NCBI GenBank assembly: GCA_937988775.1
Contig: CALKHP010000048.1
Span: 1 to 64,000, forward strand
Reading direction: 5' to 3'
DNA: 64,000 nucleotides
From: an uncultured Alphaproteobacteria bacterium
GTDB lineage: Bacteria > Pseudomonadota > Alphaproteobacteria > Rhizobiales > Beijerinckiaceae
In this document: positions 26,062 to 34,808 of the stretch, one piece after another
How the letters are laid out: every line of letters begins with the position of its first letter
Position numbering within the stretch: the stretch's first letter is position 1
Made by a program: the position numbers and the translations under genes
The notes under the pieces: model-generated
Seen by the model: only the letters and a program-made list of their open reading frames with translations
Told to the model about the DNA's origin: nothing
The model's database searches: none

Positions 26062-27216
26062 ATGTCGAAGCCCGTGCAACGCCAGACCGTCGCAGCCGCC
26101 AACGGCATCGCCACCGATGCCGCCTTCGGCGCGGTGACGCCGGCGATCTACCTGACGAGCAGCTATGCTTTCGCCGGCTTCGAGCAGCCGCGCGCCCATG
26201 AATATACCCGCACCAGCAATCCGAGCCGTTCGATGCTCGCCGATACGCTCGCCAAGCTCGAAGGCGGCGCCGGCGCTGTCATCACCGCGACCGGTACGGC
26301 GGCGGTCGATCTCGTGCTGTCGCAGTTGAACAGCGACGATCTCGTCATCGCGCCGCATGATTGCTATGGCGGTACCTATCGCCTGCTCGTCTCGCGCCGC
26401 GACAAGGGCCAGTTCAAGGTCGCCTTCGTCGATCAGGGCGACGATGCCGCCATGGCGGCGGCGTTCCGCCGCAAGCCGGCGCTGGTATTCGTCGAGAGCC
26501 CGAGCAACCCGCTGATGCGCGTCGTCGACATTGGCGCCATCGCCGCCCGCGCCAAGGCGGCCGGCGCCAAGGTCTCGGTCGACAACACCTTCCTGTCGCC
26601 GGCCCTGCAACAGCCGATCGCGCTCGGGGCGGATTTCGTCATCCACTCGACGACCAAATATCTCAACGGCCACACCGATGTCGTCGGCGGCGCCGTGGTC
26701 GCGGCCGCCAAGGCCGATGTCGAGACGCTGGCCGCCTGGGCCAACATCGTCGGCACCACCGGTGCGCCGTTCGACGCCTATATGACGCTGCGCGGCATCC
26801 GCACGCTGTTCCCGCGCATCGAGCGCCAGCAGATGACGGCGGCGGCGGTCGCCGCGTTCCTTGCGGGCCAGCCGCAGGTCAGCGCCGTGTATTATCCCGG
26901 CCTCGAAACCCATCCGAGCCACGCCATCGCCAGGAAGCAGCAGGCCGGGTTCGGCGCCATGCTGAGCTTCGAACTGGCCGGCGGCGTCGAGGCGGTGAAG
27001 CACTTCGTCGAGGCAGTGCGAATCTTCAACCTGGCGGAATCGCTCGGCGGCATCGAGAGCCTCGTCGCCCACCCGGCCACGATGACGCATGCCGCCATGG
27101 GCGCCGAAGCCCGCCACGCCGCCGGCATCGGCGACGGCCTGCTGCGCCTGTCGGTCGGGCTGGAAGCCGAAAGCGACCTGATCGGCGATCTCGAACAGGC
27201 TCTGGCCGCGATCTAG
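26062..27216 (+). CDS. metB: Cystathionine gamma-synthase family PLP enzyme
   Basis: 384 residues. Joins cysteine with an activated homoserine ester to form cystathionine (methionine synthesis), or performs a related trans-sulfuration step. The PLP lysine is Lys199 in HSTTKYLNGHTDVVGG, with Asp174 in VSVDNTFLSP pairing with the cofactor. YTRTSNPSR and ATGTAAVDL near the N-terminus and SLGGIESLVAHPATMTHA near the C-terminus are family signatures. GAGGAAA precedes the ATG. MetB, MetC and MetZ are hard to separate by eye; MetB is the best single call. Confidence 0.8.
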   Translation: MSKPVQRQTVAAANGIATDAAFGAVTPAIYLTSSYAFAGFEQPRAHEYTRTSNPSRSMLADTLAKLEGGAGAVITATGTAAVDLVLSQLNSDDLVIAPHDCYGGTYRLLVSRRDKGQFKVAFVDQGDDAAMAAAFRRKPALVFVESPSNPLMRVVDIGAIAARAKAAGAKVSVDNTFLSPALQQPIALGADFVIHSTTKYLNGHTDVVGGAVVAAAKADVETLAAWANIVGTTGAPFDAYMTLRGIRTLFPRIERQQMTAAAVAAFLAGQPQVSAVYYPGLETHPSHAIARKQQAGFGAMLSFELAGGVEAVKHFVEAVRIFNLAESLGGIESLVAHPATMTHAAMGAEARHAAGIGDGLLRLSVGLEAESDLIGDLEQALAAI

Positions 27217-27255
27217 AGCCGGTTCCGATCGGACTGAATCACTCCCTCACCGTCA

Positions 27256-27362
27256 TTGGCCGGTTCATCCGGCCAATCCCGCTTGATTGAAACACCTTCG
27301 CCTTTCTGATCGGGACCGGCCGGATAAACCGGCCGGTGACGGCAGGCCAAAGCGTTTCAATC
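27256..27362. repeat. Paired hairpins with inverted GATTGAAAC arms (REP-like element / bidirectional terminator)
   Basis: Two perfect hairpins lie between convergent genes: TTGGCCGG-TTCAT-CCGGCCAA (27256-27276) and ACCGGCCGG-ATAAA-CCGGCCGGT (27315-27337). Inverted arms, GATTGAAACACCTT (27285-27298) and AAAGCGTTTCAATC (27349-27362), surround the second hairpin. The arrangement looks like an extragenic palindromic element and could also end transcription from both sides. Confidence 0.6.
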
Positions 27363-27378
27363 TGATCGGAAAACGAGT

Positions 27379-29013
27379 CTAGATCGCTTCCGCCGCCGTC
27401 GGGATCAGCACCGGGCCACCGATCTTCGGCCCCGGAATCGCGGCGAGCAGCGCCTTGGTATAGGGCTGCTGCGGCGCGCCGAACACCGCGCCCGCCAGCC
27501 CCTGCTCGACCACCTCGCCATCCTTCATCACCGCGATGCGGTCGCAGATTTGCGCCGCGACACGCAGATCATGCGTGATGAACACGATCGACAGGCCGAG
27601 GCGCTGTTGCAGGTCGGCGAGCAGGCGCAGCACCTGCGCCTGCACCGAAACGTCGAGCGCCGAGACCGGCTCATCCGCCACCAGCACCTCCGGTTTCAAG
27701 GCGAGTGCCCGCGCCAACCCGATGCGCTGGCGCTGCCCGCCGGAAAACTCATGCGGGAAGCGGTCGACCGCCAGCGGATCGAGCCCGACGAGGCCGAACA
27801 ATTCGCGCGCCCGCGCCAGGGCCTCGGCGCGCGGTGTGCCGTGCTCGACCAGTCCCTGCGCCACCAGTTCGCCGGCCTTGCGGCGCGGATTGAGCGAGGC
27901 GAACGGGTCCTGAAACACCATCTGCACCTTGCGGCGCTCGGCGCGCATCGCGTTGGCGTCGAGTTGCAGCAGGTCGCGCCCCTGGAGCGTGATCGCGCCG
28001 CTCTCAGGGCTCACCAGCCGCACGATGCAGCGCGCCAGCGTCGATTTGCCGGAGCCGGATTCCCCGACAATGCCGAGCGTCGAGCCACGCGGCAGCGTGA
28101 GCGACACGTCCTTGACCGCATGCGTGACGCGCGCGCCACGGCCGAGGAAGCCGCCGGTGCGGAACGTCTTGGTGACATGGGCGATGCTCAGCACCACCTC
28201 CGGCGATAGCGGGCGCGGCGGCGGCGCGCTCAGCGGCGGCACCGCCGCGATCAACTGCCGCGTATAGGGGTGCCGCGGATCGTCGAGCACTTGCGCCGCC
28301 GTGCCGTGCTCGACGACGACGCCGTGCTGCATCACCGCGACACGGTCGGCGATCTCGGCGACGACACCGAAATCATGCGTGATGAACAACACCGCCGTGC
28401 CCTTGCGCTTTTGCAGGTCGCGGATCAGCGTCAGGATTTGCGCCTGCGTCGTGACGTCGAGCGCGGTGGTCGGCTCGTCGGCGATCAGCACTTTCGGATC
28501 GAGCGCCAGCGCCATGGCGATCATGGCGCGCTGGCGCTGGCCGCCGGAGAGTTCGTGCGGATAGGCTTTCGCGGCCTGCGCCGGCTGCGGGATGCGCACC
28601 TCCTCCAGCAGCGCCAGCACGCGGCGCCCGATCTCCTTGCGCGGCAGCGCGGTGTGGATGACGAACATCTCGCCGATCTGGTCGCCAATGGTGCGCAGCG
28701 GATTGAGCGCCGTCATCGGCTCCTGGAAGATCATGGCGATGCCGGCACCGCGAAGCGCGCGCATTTCAGGCTCGGACATCGCCGCGAGATCGCGGCCCTC
28801 GAACAGGATGCGCCCGCCGGCGAGCGTCACGCCGCCCGGCAGCAACCCCATGATGGCATTGGCCGTCATCGACTTGCCGGAGCCGGATTCGCCGACGACG
28901 CATAATATCTCGTTGGCCGCGATCTCGAGCGAGACGTCGCTGAGCGCATGCGCCCGGTCGGCGCCCTCGGGGAGCGCGACGTTGAGCCTGTCGAGCGTGA
29001 GAAGCGCGCTCAT
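27379..29013 (-). CDS. Peptide-type ABC ATPase, two fused nucleotide-binding domains
   Basis: 544 residues combining DppD-like and DppF-like halves in one chain, as in YejF/GsiA. The first half has [22 protein letters not shown] and [11 protein letters not shown]; the second has [22 protein letters not shown] and [11 protein letters not shown], so both sites look active. Each half ends with the oligopeptide-type HPYTRQL / QPYTKAL stretch. The start at 29013 overlaps the preceding permease stop by four bases. It energises the importer encoded by the three upstream minus-strand genes. Confidence 0.88.
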   Translation of the reverse strand: MSALLTLDRLNVALPEGADRAHALSDVSLEIAANEILCVVGESGSGKSMTANAIMGLLPGGVTLAGGRILFEGRDLAAMSEPEMRALRGAGIAMIFQEPMTALNPLRTIGDQIGEMFVIHTALPRKEIGRRVLALLEEVRIPQPAQAAKAYPHELSGGQRQRAMIAMALALDPKVLIADEPTTALDVTTQAQILTLIRDLQKRKGTAVLFITHDFGVVAEIADRVAVMQHGVVVEHGTAAQVLDDPRHPYTRQLIAAVPPLSAPPPRPLSPEVVLSIAHVTKTFRTGGFLGRGARVTHAVKDVSLTLPRGSTLGIVGESGSGKSTLARCIVRLVSPESGAITLQGRDLLQLDANAMRAERRKVQMVFQDPFASLNPRRKAGELVAQGLVEHGTPRAEALARARELFGLVGLDPLAVDRFPHEFSGGQRQRIGLARALALKPEVLVADEPVSALDVSVQAQVLRLLADLQQRLGLSIVFITHDLRVAAQICDRIAVMKDGEVVEQGLAGAVFGAPQQPYTKALLAAIPGPKIGGPVLIPTAAEAI

Positions 29014-29840
29014 CGGCCCTTCAGCCTCGGATTGAGGGCGTCGTTCAGCCCCTGCCCGACCAGCGACACCGCCAGCACCGTCACCAGGATGGCAATGCCC
29101 GGAATGGCCGAGACATACCATTGCACGCGCAGCACATCGCGCCCGAGGCCGATCAGGTTGCCCCAGGAGGCGACGTTGGGGTCGGAGAGTTTCAGGAAGG
29201 CGAGCGCGCTTTCGAGCAGGATCGCCACCGCCATCACCACGCTGGCATAGACGATCACCGAGGGCAGCGCGTTGGGCAGGATTTCGCCGAAGATCAGCTT
29301 GGCGTCCTTGAGGCCAAGCGTCTGCGCCGCCTGCACGAATTCACGGTTCCTGAGCGACAGGAACTCCGCCCGCGTCAGCCGCGCCGGCGCCGGCCACGAC
29401 ACCACGCCGATCGCAATGGTCACCGTGGTCAGCGTCGAGCCGAACACCGCGACGAGCACGAGCAGCAGCAGGAAGTTCGGCAGCGTCTGGAAGGCTTCCG
29501 TCACGCGCATCAGCACTGTATCGACCGTGCCGCCATAGAAGCCGGCGAGCGCGCCGATGACGATGCCGATGGCGATGGCGATCGCCGTCGCGACCAGCCC
29601 GATCAGCAGCGAGATGCGCGCGCCGTAGAAGATCTGCGCGGCGATGTCGCGCCCGGAATTATCGGTGCCGAGCGGAAAGCGCGGGTTCTGGAACGGCCAG
29701 ATCAGCGGCCGGCCGGCGAGCGACAGCGGATCGCGCGGGAACAGCCAGCCGGCGCTCGCCGCCATCGCCACCACGGCGACGAGCAGCACGATGCCGAACA
29801 CGGCGGCCGGGCTGCGTGCGTAGCGTCTCACGACCTCCAT
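29010..29840 (-). CDS. Peptide-type ABC permease, DppC-like
   Basis: 276 residues with about six membrane segments. The family block FPLGTDNSGRDIAAQIFYGARISL follows the first helix, and the coupling loop is REFVQAAQTLGLKDAKLIFGEILPN. The ATG at 29840 was chosen because upstream codons overlap the preceding gene's stop. It pairs with the DppB-like gene five bases upstream. Confidence 0.87.
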   Translation of the reverse strand: MEVVRRYARSPAAVFGIVLLVAVVAMAASAGWLFPRDPLSLAGRPLIWPFQNPRFPLGTDNSGRDIAAQIFYGARISLLIGLVATAIAIAIGIVIGALAGFYGGTVDTVLMRVTEAFQTLPNFLLLLVLVAVFGSTLTTVTIAIGVVSWPAPARLTRAEFLSLRNREFVQAAQTLGLKDAKLIFGEILPNALPSVIVYASVVMAVAILLESALAFLKLSDPNVASWGNLIGLGRDVLRVQWYVSAIPGIAILVTVLAVSLVGQGLNDALNPRLKGR

Positions 29841-29844
29841 CGCC

Positions 29845-30822
29845 CTAGACGCCCGTCGTGATGCGCGGGTCGAGCCGCGCATAGGCGATATCGACGGCGA
29901 GGTTGACCGCGATCACCACCAGCGCCGAGGCGAACACGATGCCGAGCAGCGTGTTGAGATCGCGCTGCACCACCGATTCATAGGCGAGCCGGCCAAGTCC
30001 CGGCAGCGAGAACACGCTCTCGACCACCACCGAGCCGCCGAGCATCGTGCCGGCCTGCAAGCCGATCAGCGTCACCATCGGCAGCAGCGCGTTGCGCAGC
30101 ACATGCTTGATGACGACGCGGGTATCGTCGAGCCCCTTGGCGCGCGCCGTGCGCACGAAATCGAGGTTGAGCACCTCCAGCATCGAGGCGCGCATGATGC
30201 GCAGGTAGATGGCAAGATAGATCAGGCCGAGCGTCAGCGTCGGCAGGATGAGATGGCGCGCGATGTCGAGCGTGCGCCACAGCCCGGTCTGCATCACGGT
30301 GATGTCCTCGAGCCCGCCCGCCGGCAACCATTGCAGGTAGATCGAGAACACCACGATCGCCATCAGCCCGAACCAGAACGACGGCGTGGCGTAGAAGATC
30401 AGGCCGAGCGTCGAGATCAGCGTATCGGGCCATTTATTGACGCCGCGCGCCGCGATCACCCCGAACACCAGCCCGAAGAAGAAGGCGAAGGACAAGGCTG
30501 CGCCCATCAGCAACAGCGTCGCCGGCAGGCGCTCGGCGATCACCGTCAGCACCGGCTTGCCGTAGATCGAGGAGAAGCCGAGATCGAAGCGCGCCAGCCG
30601 CCACAGATAGTTGCCGAGTTGCGCCGAAACCGACAGGTCGAGCCCGTAGAACTCGCGCAGCGACTTGGCGGTCGCGGCATCGCCGCCGCCCATCTGCGCC
30701 ATCATCGCGTCGACCGTGTCGCCTGGCGCGAATTGCAGCAGCAGGAACAGGCCGATCAGGATCAGCAGCAGGGTCGGGATCGAGGCGGCGAGACGCCGCC
30801 CCACAAGGCTCAGCAGGCGCAT
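29845..30822 (-). CDS. Peptide-type ABC permease, DppB-like
   Basis: 325 residues. The N-terminal helix (LLLILIGLFLLLQFAPGD) and the block SVSAQLGNYLWRLARFDLGFSSIYGKPV are DppB hallmarks. The coupling loop reads LDFVRTARAKGLDDTRVVIKHVLRNALLP. It lies 20 bases after the binding-protein gene in the same operon. Confidence 0.88.
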   Translation of the reverse strand: MRLLSLVGRRLAASIPTLLLILIGLFLLLQFAPGDTVDAMMAQMGGGDAATAKSLREFYGLDLSVSAQLGNYLWRLARFDLGFSSIYGKPVLTVIAERLPATLLLMGAALSFAFFFGLVFGVIAARGVNKWPDTLISTLGLIFYATPSFWFGLMAIVVFSIYLQWLPAGGLEDITVMQTGLWRTLDIARHLILPTLTLGLIYLAIYLRIMRASMLEVLNLDFVRTARAKGLDDTRVVIKHVLRNALLPMVTLIGLQAGTMLGGSVVVESVFSLPGLGRLAYESVVQRDLNTLLGIVFASALVVIAVNLAVDIAYARLDPRITTGV

Positions 30823-30842
30823 GGCGTGACTTTATCGGAGCA

Positions 30843-32459
30843 TTATTCCGCGAGCCAGAGATCATACCAGCTCGCCGAGCCCCAGCGCGGCGTGTTGGAA
30901 TGGTTGCGCGCCTTGGCGTTGATCACCGACTGGAAAATCTGCTCGATCGGCATCCACACCGGCAGTTCCTCGTTGGCGCGCCGTTCGAATTCGCCGTAGA
31001 GCGCCTTGCGCTTGACCGGATCGACCTCGGTCGCCGCGTCGTCGATGATCTTGTCGATCTTCTCGTCGGTCCAGCCCCACTGGTTGGTCCAGGGCGCGCC
31101 AGCCGGCTGGCCGGAGCGATACCACACCGTGGTCGAGACGGCCGGATCGTTGCGATACTGGTGCCAGCCGCTGGCAAGGTCGAAATTATGGTCGGCATAG
31201 ACCGATTTCAGGTAGCCGCCGCCATCGTTGCGCACGATCTCGATCTTGATGCCGACATCCGACAATTGCTGCTGCACATAGGTCGCCCACAGCGAGATAT
31301 CCTCGCCCCACGGCGCCGGCAGCAGGCGCAGCGAGAAGCGCGTTCCGCCCGAGCCCGCCTTGAAGCCGGCCTCGTCGAGCAGCTTGACCGCCTTCGCCTT
31401 GTCATAGGCGTATTGCGGGCCGGTATCCTTGGGGAAGAAATCGGTCGAGACCGACGGGATCGGCCCGGTGCCGGGCTTGGCGAAGTCGCCAAGGAAATTG
31501 TCGATGAAGAACGGCACGTTGATGGCGTGCGCGATGGCGCGCCGCACCCTGATATCCGCCAGTTCCTTGCGGCGGAAATTGAACTCGATGGTGTTGGTGC
31601 GGGCATTGCCCTCGTTGCCCTTGGTGGTGACGATGAAGCGCTTGTCCTTGGCAAGCCGCGCCGTATCCGAAATCGTCAGGCCGGAGAATCCGCTGTACAG
31701 GATCTGGCCGGCCTCGACCTGCACCGCCGCCGCCGCGCGATCGGTCACCACGCGCCACACGATGCGGTCGAGATAGGGCGCGTTCGGCCGCCAGTAATTC
31801 GGGTTGCGGTCGGCGATGATGAACTGGCCGCGCTCATATTGCGTGAACTTGAACGGGCCCGTGCCGACCGGAGCGAGGTTGACCGGGTTCTGGCGAATGT
31901 CGCCGCTGTCATACAGGTGCTTGGGCGAGATGTAGCCGAGGTCCGGCAGGGCGCGCAGCAGCAGGTCCATCGGCATCGGCCGCTCGTAGCGGAAGATCGC
32001 GGTGTGCGCGTCGGGCGTATCGACGGCAGTCAGGAACAGTTGCAGCGTCGAGCCATAATTGAGGATTTTCTTCCACATCGCCATGGCGGTGAAGGCGACG
32101 TCGGCCGAGGTGAACGGCTTGCCGTCATGCCAGGTCACGCCCTTGCGCAGGTGGAAGGTGATGGTCCGGCCGTCCGGCGTCGATTCCCAGCTCTCGGCCA
32201 GCACGCCGACCGGCTTGCCGGCATGGTCGAGATCGACGAGCTGCTCCTGGATCTTGCCGCCGATGATATACACGCCGGTCGAGGCCTGCAGGCTCGGGTT
32301 GAGCATGCGCTGCTCGGCGCCGTAATGCACGGTGAAGATGCCGCCCTTGCGCGGCGTCTCCTCGGCAAAGGCGCGCTCGGGGAACATGACGCTGGCGGCG
32401 ATGGCCGCCGATGTCATCAAGGCGCGGCGGCGGTTGATTTCCAGATGCGTGCTCGTCAT
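30843..32459 (-). CDS. ABC substrate-binding protein, family 5 (peptide/opine type)
   Basis: 538 residues. Export signal with NRRRALMTSAAIAASV (Tat-like) and a cut near AFAEE. The mature part has LAESWESTPDGRTITFHLRKGVTWHDGKPF, the defining block of DppA/OppA-type proteins, and NPVNLAPVGTGPFKF. AGGAGA five to six bases before the ATG at 32459 fixes the start. First gene of a binding protein-permease-permease-ATPase operon on the minus strand. Family-5 proteins also carry opines, nickel chelates and cyclic amino-acid derivatives, so peptide is only the default. Confidence 0.87.
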   Translation of the reverse strand: MTSTHLEINRRRALMTSAAIAASVMFPERAFAEETPRKGGIFTVHYGAEQRMLNPSLQASTGVYIIGGKIQEQLVDLDHAGKPVGVLAESWESTPDGRTITFHLRKGVTWHDGKPFTSADVAFTAMAMWKKILNYGSTLQLFLTAVDTPDAHTAIFRYERPMPMDLLLRALPDLGYISPKHLYDSGDIRQNPVNLAPVGTGPFKFTQYERGQFIIADRNPNYWRPNAPYLDRIVWRVVTDRAAAAVQVEAGQILYSGFSGLTISDTARLAKDKRFIVTTKGNEGNARTNTIEFNFRRKELADIRVRRAIAHAINVPFFIDNFLGDFAKPGTGPIPSVSTDFFPKDTGPQYAYDKAKAVKLLDEAGFKAGSGGTRFSLRLLPAPWGEDISLWATYVQQQLSDVGIKIEIVRNDGGGYLKSVYADHNFDLASGWHQYRNDPAVSTTVWYRSGQPAGAPWTNQWGWTDEKIDKIIDDAATEVDPVKRKALYGEFERRANEELPVWMPIEQIFQSVINAKARNHSNTPRWGSASWYDLWLAE

Positions 32460-32554
32460 CGAATTCTCCTGAGCATTCTTATTCAACGTTATCGGAACCG
32501 CGCCAGGAACGAGTACCGTTTGTTCTGGCGGATCAACGGCTTGGCCTTGATCGT

Positions 32555-33409
32555 TCAGGCGCCGGAGTGCGACACGAAACCCAGCACCGTGCCGTTGGCG
32601 AGACTGGCCGGGATCACGGCGCCATCGCCGTGTGTGACCGCACCCGCGACAGCCCGCGCCCTGGCCACGTCGCGCGTGGCGAGCACCACGGCGGCAACGC
32701 CGTCCGGCGCGACGCCGGCACGCACGGCCTCGGGGTAGCGGCGGGCAAAGGTCGCGGCGTCCTGAAACAGGAATGTCGCGCGCTTGCCGCCGGACCTGAC
32801 GACATGGCCGTCCGCCGTCTCGGCCGCCGGCTCATCGATCAGGCGGGCCATATGCGCCGCCGCCGCCTTCGGGTCACGAACCAGATACTCGACGCGCACG
32901 ATGCCGGTCGCGCCATTGGCATGCTCCTGCAGCGCTGGAATCCACACCGCGTCGCGCGTGAAATGCTGGCAGGCGAAAATCTGCACGCCGCCGGGCTTCT
33001 CGTCGAGCGGCCAGCGAAACACGGTAAAGCGCGCCTCGGTGCGGCCGCCATCGGGCAACTCGACCGGACGGCTGAAGCTGACCGGGCCGATCGGCGCGAT
33101 GCCGCGCCCGCGCAATTCGGCCACGCCACCGACGGCATCGTCGGTCGTGAAGGCGACGCGCGCCACGCCCTCGCGGTTCTTCAGGAAGTCGATGACCGGC
33201 CTGGAATGCTCGGTCTCGGCGACAATGCCCAGAAGCTCGATGTAATCGTCCTCGAGGACGATGGTGTGGTTCGCCGAGCCGAGATGAGCGGAGTGGGCTC
33301 CGTAGGGCGACACGGTAAAGCCGAGCCGGCGCCAGCCCGCCGCCGCGGTTTCGAGATTCCGAACCGCCAGGAAAACATGATCGAGGCCGAAAATATGCTT
33401 CAAAGACAT
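32555..33409 (-). CDS. VOC-family (glyoxalase-like) protein
   Basis: 284 residues. Starts with the vicinal-oxygen-chelate strand LDHVFLAVRNLETAAAGWRRLGF and has an acidic metal-type position in NHTIVLEDDYIELLG. A second half repeats the fold (GIVRVEYLVRDPKAAAAH). The length and IFGLDHV start fit glyoxalase-like PF13468 proteins, which include enzymes acting on small carbonyl or aromatic substrates. It is the gene nearest the central LysR on the left, 95 bases before the transporter operon, and may belong to the same transcript. Confidence 0.78.
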   Translation of the reverse strand: MSLKHIFGLDHVFLAVRNLETAAAGWRRLGFTVSPYGAHSAHLGSANHTIVLEDDYIELLGIVAETEHSRPVIDFLKNREGVARVAFTTDDAVGGVAELRGRGIAPIGPVSFSRPVELPDGGRTEARFTVFRWPLDEKPGGVQIFACQHFTRDAVWIPALQEHANGATGIVRVEYLVRDPKAAAAHMARLIDEPAAETADGHVVRSGGKRATFLFQDAATFARRYPEAVRAGVAPDGVAAVVLATRDVARARAVAGAVTHGDGAVIPASLANGTVLGFVSHSGA

Positions 33410-33760
33410 CGCAAGACACACTCAATCGCGTTGCAACAAGCGCAACAGCGCTCATTCTGAAAGCGATGGCAAGCAAAAATCGAATGCGAGATGTTTCGTC
33501 TCCGCCGCTCTGGATCCGGAGAATATTGTTCCAAATCCGGCGCTGCGGCGCCATCATCCATCCTTCCGTTGGCCGCGCCGCCCGCGTATGAATCGCCGTG
33601 CAGGAGCGCGGCCGGGCACCTGGCCTCGCCGTGCCGACGAGAATCCCGCCGGGCGGCCGCCGCGCTTTTCAAGCGCCCGAGTTATCGATTGCGCTTCCCG
33701 CCGCCAGCCATACAATTTGCGATTGGAATACCGCACAGCGCCGGCATTCAGGGTGAGAAT
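33410..33760. other. Divergent intergenic region between the VOC gene and lysR
   Basis: About 350 bases without a gene. The left third (33420-33480) is AT-richer and probably holds the promoters of the leftward operon. No clear LysR box was recognised. Confidence 0.35.
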
Positions 33761-34660
33761 ATGAACCTACGGCAGATCGAATTGCTGCGCGCCGTCGTGC
33801 GCTGCGAAACCACGGTCAGGGCGGCACAGGAACTCGGCCTGTCCCAGCCCGCCGTCAGCAATGCCGTCAAGCACCTGGAGACGCAGCTCGGCTTTCCCCT
33901 GTTCGAGCGCGTCAACAACCGCCTGTTCCCGACCGCCGAGGCGCGCACGCTCTACCGCGACTCCGACCCGCTCTTCGCCATTCATGCCGCGCTCGAGGCC
34001 AAGGTCCAGGACCTGAAGGAGAACCGCGCCGGTACGGTGCGCCTGATCGCCACGCCGCCGCTCGGCTACAGCGTCATCCCGATCGCGATCCGTCGCTTCC
34101 TCGCGGCGCGGCCGAAAATGCGCGTGTTCTTCGACATCAGGCGCTTCGAGAACGTCATCGACAGCATCGATAGCGGCGTGGCGGAACTCGGTTTCGTCAT
34201 CGGCCTCGGCGATCATCGCGACCTTGAATCGGAGGTGTTCTTTTCCGAGCGCATGATCTGCGTGATGTCGCCCGACCATGCGCTGGCCAGCAAGCACGAG
34301 ATCGCCCCGGCCGACCTGCGCGGCGTGCCGTTCATCGCGCTCGAACGCGGCACGCAAATGGGCACGCCGCTGCGCAAAGCCTTCGCCGATGCCGGCGAGC
34401 CGTTCGAATTCGCCGCCGAAGTGCGTTACGGCCATACCGCCTGCGTGCTGGTGGAAAGCGGTGTCGGCGTCGCGGTCGTCGACCCGCTATCGCCGCTGTT
34501 CAGCGGGCATTTCAAGCTGGCGATGCGCCCGTTCGTGCCGATGATCGAGGTCAAGGCCTCGGTGGTGCGCTCGCGCAAGCGCCCGCTGTCGCGCGCGGCG
34601 GAAGCGTTCCTGCGCGAGGTGCGCGTCGTGGCGGCCGATGTCGGCACCAAGCTGCCGTGA
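33761..34660 (+). CDS. LysR-family regulator of the nitrogen-compound locus
   Basis: 299 residues. The winged helix-turn-helix (MNLRQIELLRAVVR ... AAQELGLSQPAVSNAVKHL) is followed by the effector domain with TVRLIATPPLGYSVIPIAIRRFLAARP and the C-terminal segment VRYGHTACVLVESGVGVAVVDPL. It resembles NocR/OccR and other regulators of opine and amino-acid catabolism. The ATG at 33761 follows GGGTGAG. Placed between two oppositely oriented gene sets, it is the natural regulator of both. Confidence 0.88.
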   Translation: MNLRQIELLRAVVRCETTVRAAQELGLSQPAVSNAVKHLETQLGFPLFERVNNRLFPTAEARTLYRDSDPLFAIHAALEAKVQDLKENRAGTVRLIATPPLGYSVIPIAIRRFLAARPKMRVFFDIRRFENVIDSIDSGVAELGFVIGLGDHRDLESEVFFSERMICVMSPDHALASKHEIAPADLRGVPFIALERGTQMGTPLRKAFADAGEPFEFAAEVRYGHTACVLVESGVGVAVVDPLSPLFSGHFKLAMRPFVPMIEVKASVVRSRKRPLSRAAEAFLREVRVVAADVGTKLP

Positions 34661-34694
34661 TCGCCATCACCGATCGCCGCCGGGCCGGCGACAG

Positions 34695-34711
34695 TATTCG
34701 CGATGGAAATA
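34695..34711. promoter_or_regulatory. Candidate LysR box before the amidohydrolase gene
   Basis: TATTCGCGATGGAAATA is an imperfect inverted repeat (TATTC / GAAATA) containing a T-N11-A core, 98 bases before the amidohydrolase start and 35 bases after the lysR stop. The position suits an activator site. Confidence 0.35.
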
Positions 34712-34808
34712 GCCTGCCGGAATAAAGCATAAGCGCGGGCGTTGCCCCGCCACACCATCCGTCCCAATGTCGCGCCCAATCCTCTTGGATCGGAGCTGTC
34801 GCGGCACG

